Shown one piece after another: positions 4,146 to 5,758 of a stretch of 5,758 bases of DNA. The stretch's first letter is position 1; the number at the start of each line of letters is the position of its first letter. Origin of the DNA: an uncultured Elusimicrobia bacterium (GTDB lineage: Bacteria; Elusimicrobiota; Endomicrobiia; Endomicrobiales; Endomicrobiaceae); assembly GCA_937916125.1 (NCBI GenBank), contig CALGGE010000077.1, positions 1-5,758 of the forward strand, written 5' to 3'. Made by a program: the position numbers and the translations under genes. The notes below the pieces were generated by a model, which ran no database searches, was not told the origin of the DNA, and worked only from the letters and a program-made list of their open reading frames with translations.

Positions 4146-5758
4146 TCAAATCAGTTCCTCGTAAATTTTATCCATTTCTTCTTCTATCGAGGAAGTACCG
4201 AAAGTTTTTAAAATAATTCTTGAAAGAGCAAGTGCAACCGACCCTTCTTCGGAACAAACAATCAAATCGGGATCTTTTCTAAAATTCTTCGCATGTTCAA
4301 GATAATTCGTATTTATCAATATTTTTATTCGAGAATTTAAAGATTTTACCATCTCTATTATATCTTTTGCAGGGGCAACAGGCGTAGAAATAACGAAAGC
4401 CTCCGCCGTTTTTATCCCTGCGGAATTTAAAATTTCTCTCTGAGAAGCATCTCCGTGTATCGCAAATAACCCGTCGGTTTTTGATTTTTTTATTTTTCTT
4501 ACGGTATCTATGTTAAGTTCCAAAATTATAACATTTATTTTTTCTTTCAGAAGAATATTCGTAATGGTTCTTCCGACAGGACCGTAGCCGACAATAATAA
4601 CATGGCGAACTTCTTTGGTCATTTCTTCTATTTCGTCATCGATGGTATAATCCGCTTTCAAAAACCCTTTACTCTGCAGAAAGCGAAGAATGTTATCTAT
4701 GTATCTGTAAACTATAGTATTTAACGTTATTGTAATTATGGATACGAATATTACGGCATTGTAAGCTTCCTGAGGGATAAGCTTATATGTTATTGCAAGC
4801 GAAGCCAAAATAAAAGAAAATTCTCCTATCTGCCCGAGAGCAATTGCTAAATGGATAGCTTTTTTTATCGGTTCTTTTAAAAATAAAACAACCAAAACGG
4901 CAACTACCGGCTTAACAAATACAACGACGGAAAAAGTTATTATAACCAATTTCCACGACGCTATCAAAGAAGATACGTTGAACAACATACCTACCGAAAC
5001 GAAAAATAAAACGGCAAAAACATCGCTTATCGGCAGTGCTTCCGATGTGGCTCTTGCACTGAAATCCGACTGTCCTACCACCATACCCGCCAAAAAAGCA
5101 CCCAACGCCATCGACGCACCGAAAAATTCCGATGCACCTACGGCTATACCTAAAGCAATAACGATAACCGACAGAGTAAACAGCTCTCTGTTTCCCGTTC
5201 TTGCAATGTATCTTAAAATTACCGGAATAACTTTCTGCCCTATAACCAACGCAAAAACTATTAAAAAAATAAGTTTTAATATCGTCAGAAAGAATACCCA
5301 AAAAATATTACCCTGCGAATTTGTTTTATCAAAAAATACCGGCATAAGAACAAGCACAAGAATTGTAAACAAATCTTCCATAATAAGCCAGCCGATGGCG
5401 GCATGTCCCGTAGGCGTGTGCAACAATCTGTTATCGGAAAGAACTCTTGTTAATACTACGGTACTTGCCACGGAAAGAGAAATACCGAAAACTATTCCCG
5501 ATACAAAACTCCATCCCAAAAAGTGAACCAGCCCCGCAGCAATTAATGTGCTTATAAGTATTTGAAACGTTGCACCATATACGGCTATTTTCCTTACGGC
5601 AAGAAGATCCGTAAGTTTAAAATGCAGACCTACACCGAACATCAAAAGTATAATTCCTATCTCTGCAAATTGTTGAGTAATGTTAATATCCGCAACAACG
5701 CCGGGAGAATACGGGCTTACCAAGACACCCGCAATCAAATATCCCACTATCGGAGATA
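4146..5758 (-). CDS. ybaL: YbaL/Kef-type monovalent cation:proton antiporter with RCK domain (N-terminus cut by window edge)
   Basis: This is an inner-membrane CPA2-family exchanger of K+ or Na+ for H+, gated by a cytoplasmic nucleotide-binding domain. In all 536 residues are visible, and residue 1 below is the GTG-coded Val at 5747. About 11-12 membrane segments fill residues 1-350, with family marks SPIVGYLIAGVLVSP, EIGIILLMFGVGLHF, STVVLTRVL, the membrane acidic pair E124-D125, ALGAFLAGMV and AIALGQIGEFSFILASLA. A TrkA-N/RCK Rossmann domain follows at about 381-500: HVIIVGYGPVGR (GxGxxG), E410 at the end of beta 2, and HGDAS. Order and wording match my memory of E. coli YbaL (558 residues), so about 20-30 residues are missing. 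The reading frame stays open to the window edge, so the GTG at 5747 is an internal codon, not the start. Gene transcribed toward ilvB; a 195-bp gap with its own promoter argues against a shared operon. Ion specificity cannot be read. Confidence 0.9.
   Translation of the reverse strand, partial: SPIVGYLIAGVLVSPYSPGVVADINITQQFAEIGIILLMFGVGLHFKLTDLLAVRKIAVYGATFQILISTLIAAGLVHFLGWSFVSGIVFGISLSVASTVVLTRVLSDNRLLHTPTGHAAIGWLIMEDLFTILVLVLMPVFFDKTNSQGNIFWVFFLTILKLIFLIVFALVIGQKVIPVILRYIARTGNRELFTLSVIVIALGIAVGASEFFGASMALGAFLAGMVVGQSDFSARATSEALPISDVFAVLFFVSVGMLFNVSSLIASWKLVIITFSVVVFVKPVVAVLVVLFLKEPIKKAIHLAIALGQIGEFSFILASLAITYKLIPQEAYNAVIFVSIITITLNTIVYRYIDNILRFLQSKGFLKADYTIDDEIEEMTKEVRHVIIVGYGPVGRTITNILLKEKINVIILELNIDTVRKIKKSKTDGLFAIHGDASQREILNSAGIKTAEAFVISTPVAPAKDIIEMVKSLNSRIKILINTNYLEHAKNFRKDPDLIVCSEEGSVALALSRIILKTFGTSSIEEEMDKIYEELI

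Noticed and set aside
4978..5526. Open frame of 182 codons on the plus strand inside the antiporter
   Set aside because: It is antisense to a well-conserved membrane protein, has Lys/Thr/Pro-rich composition and no recognisable motif. It is a shadow frame.
5745..5747. GTG as the start of the antiporter
   Set aside because: The frame continues upstream without a stop to the window edge (SPI before the Val), and the family normally has a further stretch containing the first helix. The codon is the internal Val of the SPxVGYLxAG motif.

Overview
The window comes from an AT-rich bacterial chromosome with very AT-rich intergenic DNA. The Sel1-type protein has a Sec signal peptide, and the antiporter resembles E. 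coli YbaL as I remember it. Both fit a Gram-negative-type, host- or gut-associated lineage, but nothing here fixes the phylum, so I leave it open. All three promoters I can read share an extended -10 (TGnTATAAT), which supports an ordinary housekeeping sigma factor.

Layout, left to right. Positions 1-261 hold no protein gene but are not empty. The minus strand carries a near-consensus promoter (TTGATA, 17 nt, TATAAT). Downstream of it lies a 72-nt three-way-junction RNA fold, then a 10-bp hairpin ending in a U-run. Together these look like an unrecognised small RNA, or the leader of a gene beyond the left edge. Back to back with it, a plus-strand promoter drives a 468-residue exported Sel1-repeat protein (262-1668) with regularly spaced cysteines and an unassigned C-terminal domain. 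A short AT-rich convergent intergenic (1669-1751) contains a possible two-way terminator.

The rest of the window is transcribed leftwards. ilvB and ilvH (3950-1752) encode the large and small subunits of acetolactate synthase, the first common step of valine, leucine and isoleucine synthesis. They are translationally linked: the ilvB stop touches the ilvH start. The small subunit keeps the residues tied to valine feedback. Upstream of ilvB are a promoter and a leader of about 97 nt. The leader contains a 10-bp hairpin (also readable as a tandem operator) just before the ribosome binding site, and a possible 21-codon leader ORF. Further upstream is a triple octamer repeat. The right end (4146-5758) is a YbaL/Kef-type monovalent cation:proton antiporter with a C-terminal RCK/TrkA-N nucleotide-binding domain. 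Its N-terminus is cut by the window edge.

The protein genes are ordinary. The parts most worth a second look are the minus-strand structured RNA at 12-156 and the ilvB leader.
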